Assembly (NCBI GenBank): GCA_009823505.1
Contig: VZQC01006579.1
Location: 1,076,051 to 1,140,050 of the forward strand
Source: Rhizomys pruinosus
Lineage: Eukaryota; Chordata; Mammalia; Rodentia; Spalacidae
DNA length: 64,000 bases
Direction: 5' to 3'
Shown here: positions 63,907-64,000 of the stretch, piece after piece
How the letters are laid out: each line of letters opens with the position of its first letter
Position numbering within the stretch: the stretch's first letter is position 1
Made by a program: the position numbers and the translations under genes
The notes under the pieces: generated by a model
Database searches by the model: none
What the model was told of the DNA's origin: nothing
Seen by the model: only the letters and a program-made list of their open reading frames with translations

Positions 63907-64000
63907 CTTCTCTGAATACACAGCAGGGGCTCCTCGGGGACTAAGGACAAGGAGGCTGGGGCCAGCGTAAGTGTGCAGCAGGCTAGCACCATAGCGCTGG
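63907..64000 (-). CDS. Myo18a: Myo18a exon, motor N-terminal subdomain (partial, cut by window edge)
   Basis: The donor is TCAGAGAAG|gtgtgc. The visible 94 bp encode [20 protein letters not shown], then [25 protein letters not shown] corresponds to the conserved iYTYsGlxlvavNPy strand of motors. The exon continues beyond 64000. Phase 0 at the donor. Confidence 0.97.

Larger units (their letters stand above)
15330..64000 (-). other. Myo18a: Myo18a gene (3' two-thirds), unconventional myosin XVIIIa
   Basis: The exons listed below join in frame and translate to a protein matching mammalian myosin XVIIIa from the middle of the motor N-terminal subdomain to the C-terminus. About 1,630 codons are in the window for the short-tail form and about 2,015 for the gamma tail. 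Myosin XVIIIa is known as a divergent class II-like myosin with little or no ATPase activity. It forms dimers and co-assembles with non-muscle myosin II filaments. Its PDZ-containing alpha form is linked to Golgi/GOLPH3 and to surfactant protein A reception, and a gamma form is sarcomeric in heart. The upstream exons (KE-rich region, PDZ, promoters) lie beyond the right edge. All introns recognised are GT-AG. Intron lengths range from about 100 bp to about 7.5 kb, and the larger introns are filled with SINEs and unique AT-rich islands. Identification is from remembered family sequence, not a search. Confidence 0.97.

Overview
The window is nuclear DNA from a muroid rodent. The evidence is dense B1, B2, B3 and ID/B4 SINEs, long CA/GA microsatellites, and one gene split into many small exons with GT-AG introns. 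The B2 and B1 consensus forms differ from the mouse and rat forms I know, so a non-Mus, non-Rattus muroid is likely. I do not assign a species.

Only one protein gene is supported: Myo18a, the class XVIII unconventional myosin, on the minus strand. Its 5' end (N-terminal KE-rich/PDZ region and promoters) lies beyond position 64000. Reading from right to left, 37 internal exon segments (the first cut by the window edge) carry the divergent motor (P-loop near 63.1 kb, switch I near 62.75 kb, switch II near 57.2 kb), the converter (48.5 kb), one IQ motif (40.8 kb) and the long coiled coil (40.1 to 28.6 kb). Two mutually exclusive last exons follow. A 1.3 kb serine-rich exon (21601-22912) matches the cardiac gamma isoform tail. 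A short exon (16485-16629) encodes the alpha/beta C-terminus, and its 3' UTR ends near an AATAAA at 15350-15355. Every splice junction was checked for reading phase, and all internal exons join without a break.

Two small in-frame alternative exons stand out. One is a 12-nt microexon in the motor (58757-58768). The other is a 45-nt cassette in the distal rod (27832-27876). The same 13-nt double UGCAUG (RBFOX-type) element lies just upstream of the first and just downstream of the second. A long CU repeat lies upstream of the gamma exon acceptor. Together these suggest a tissue-specific splicing programme written into the gene.

Positions 1-15320 are intergenic sequence downstream of Myo18a. 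In human, PIPOX lies on this side; no Pipox exon was recognised here. This part holds SINE clusters, including eight nested SINEs at 13.3-15.06 kb, and several unique AT-rich islands that look like conserved non-coding elements. Introns hold more such islands, a 12-copy 91-bp minisatellite (43821-44904), two smaller tandem repeats, and a 5'-truncated U6 snRNA retropseudogene.
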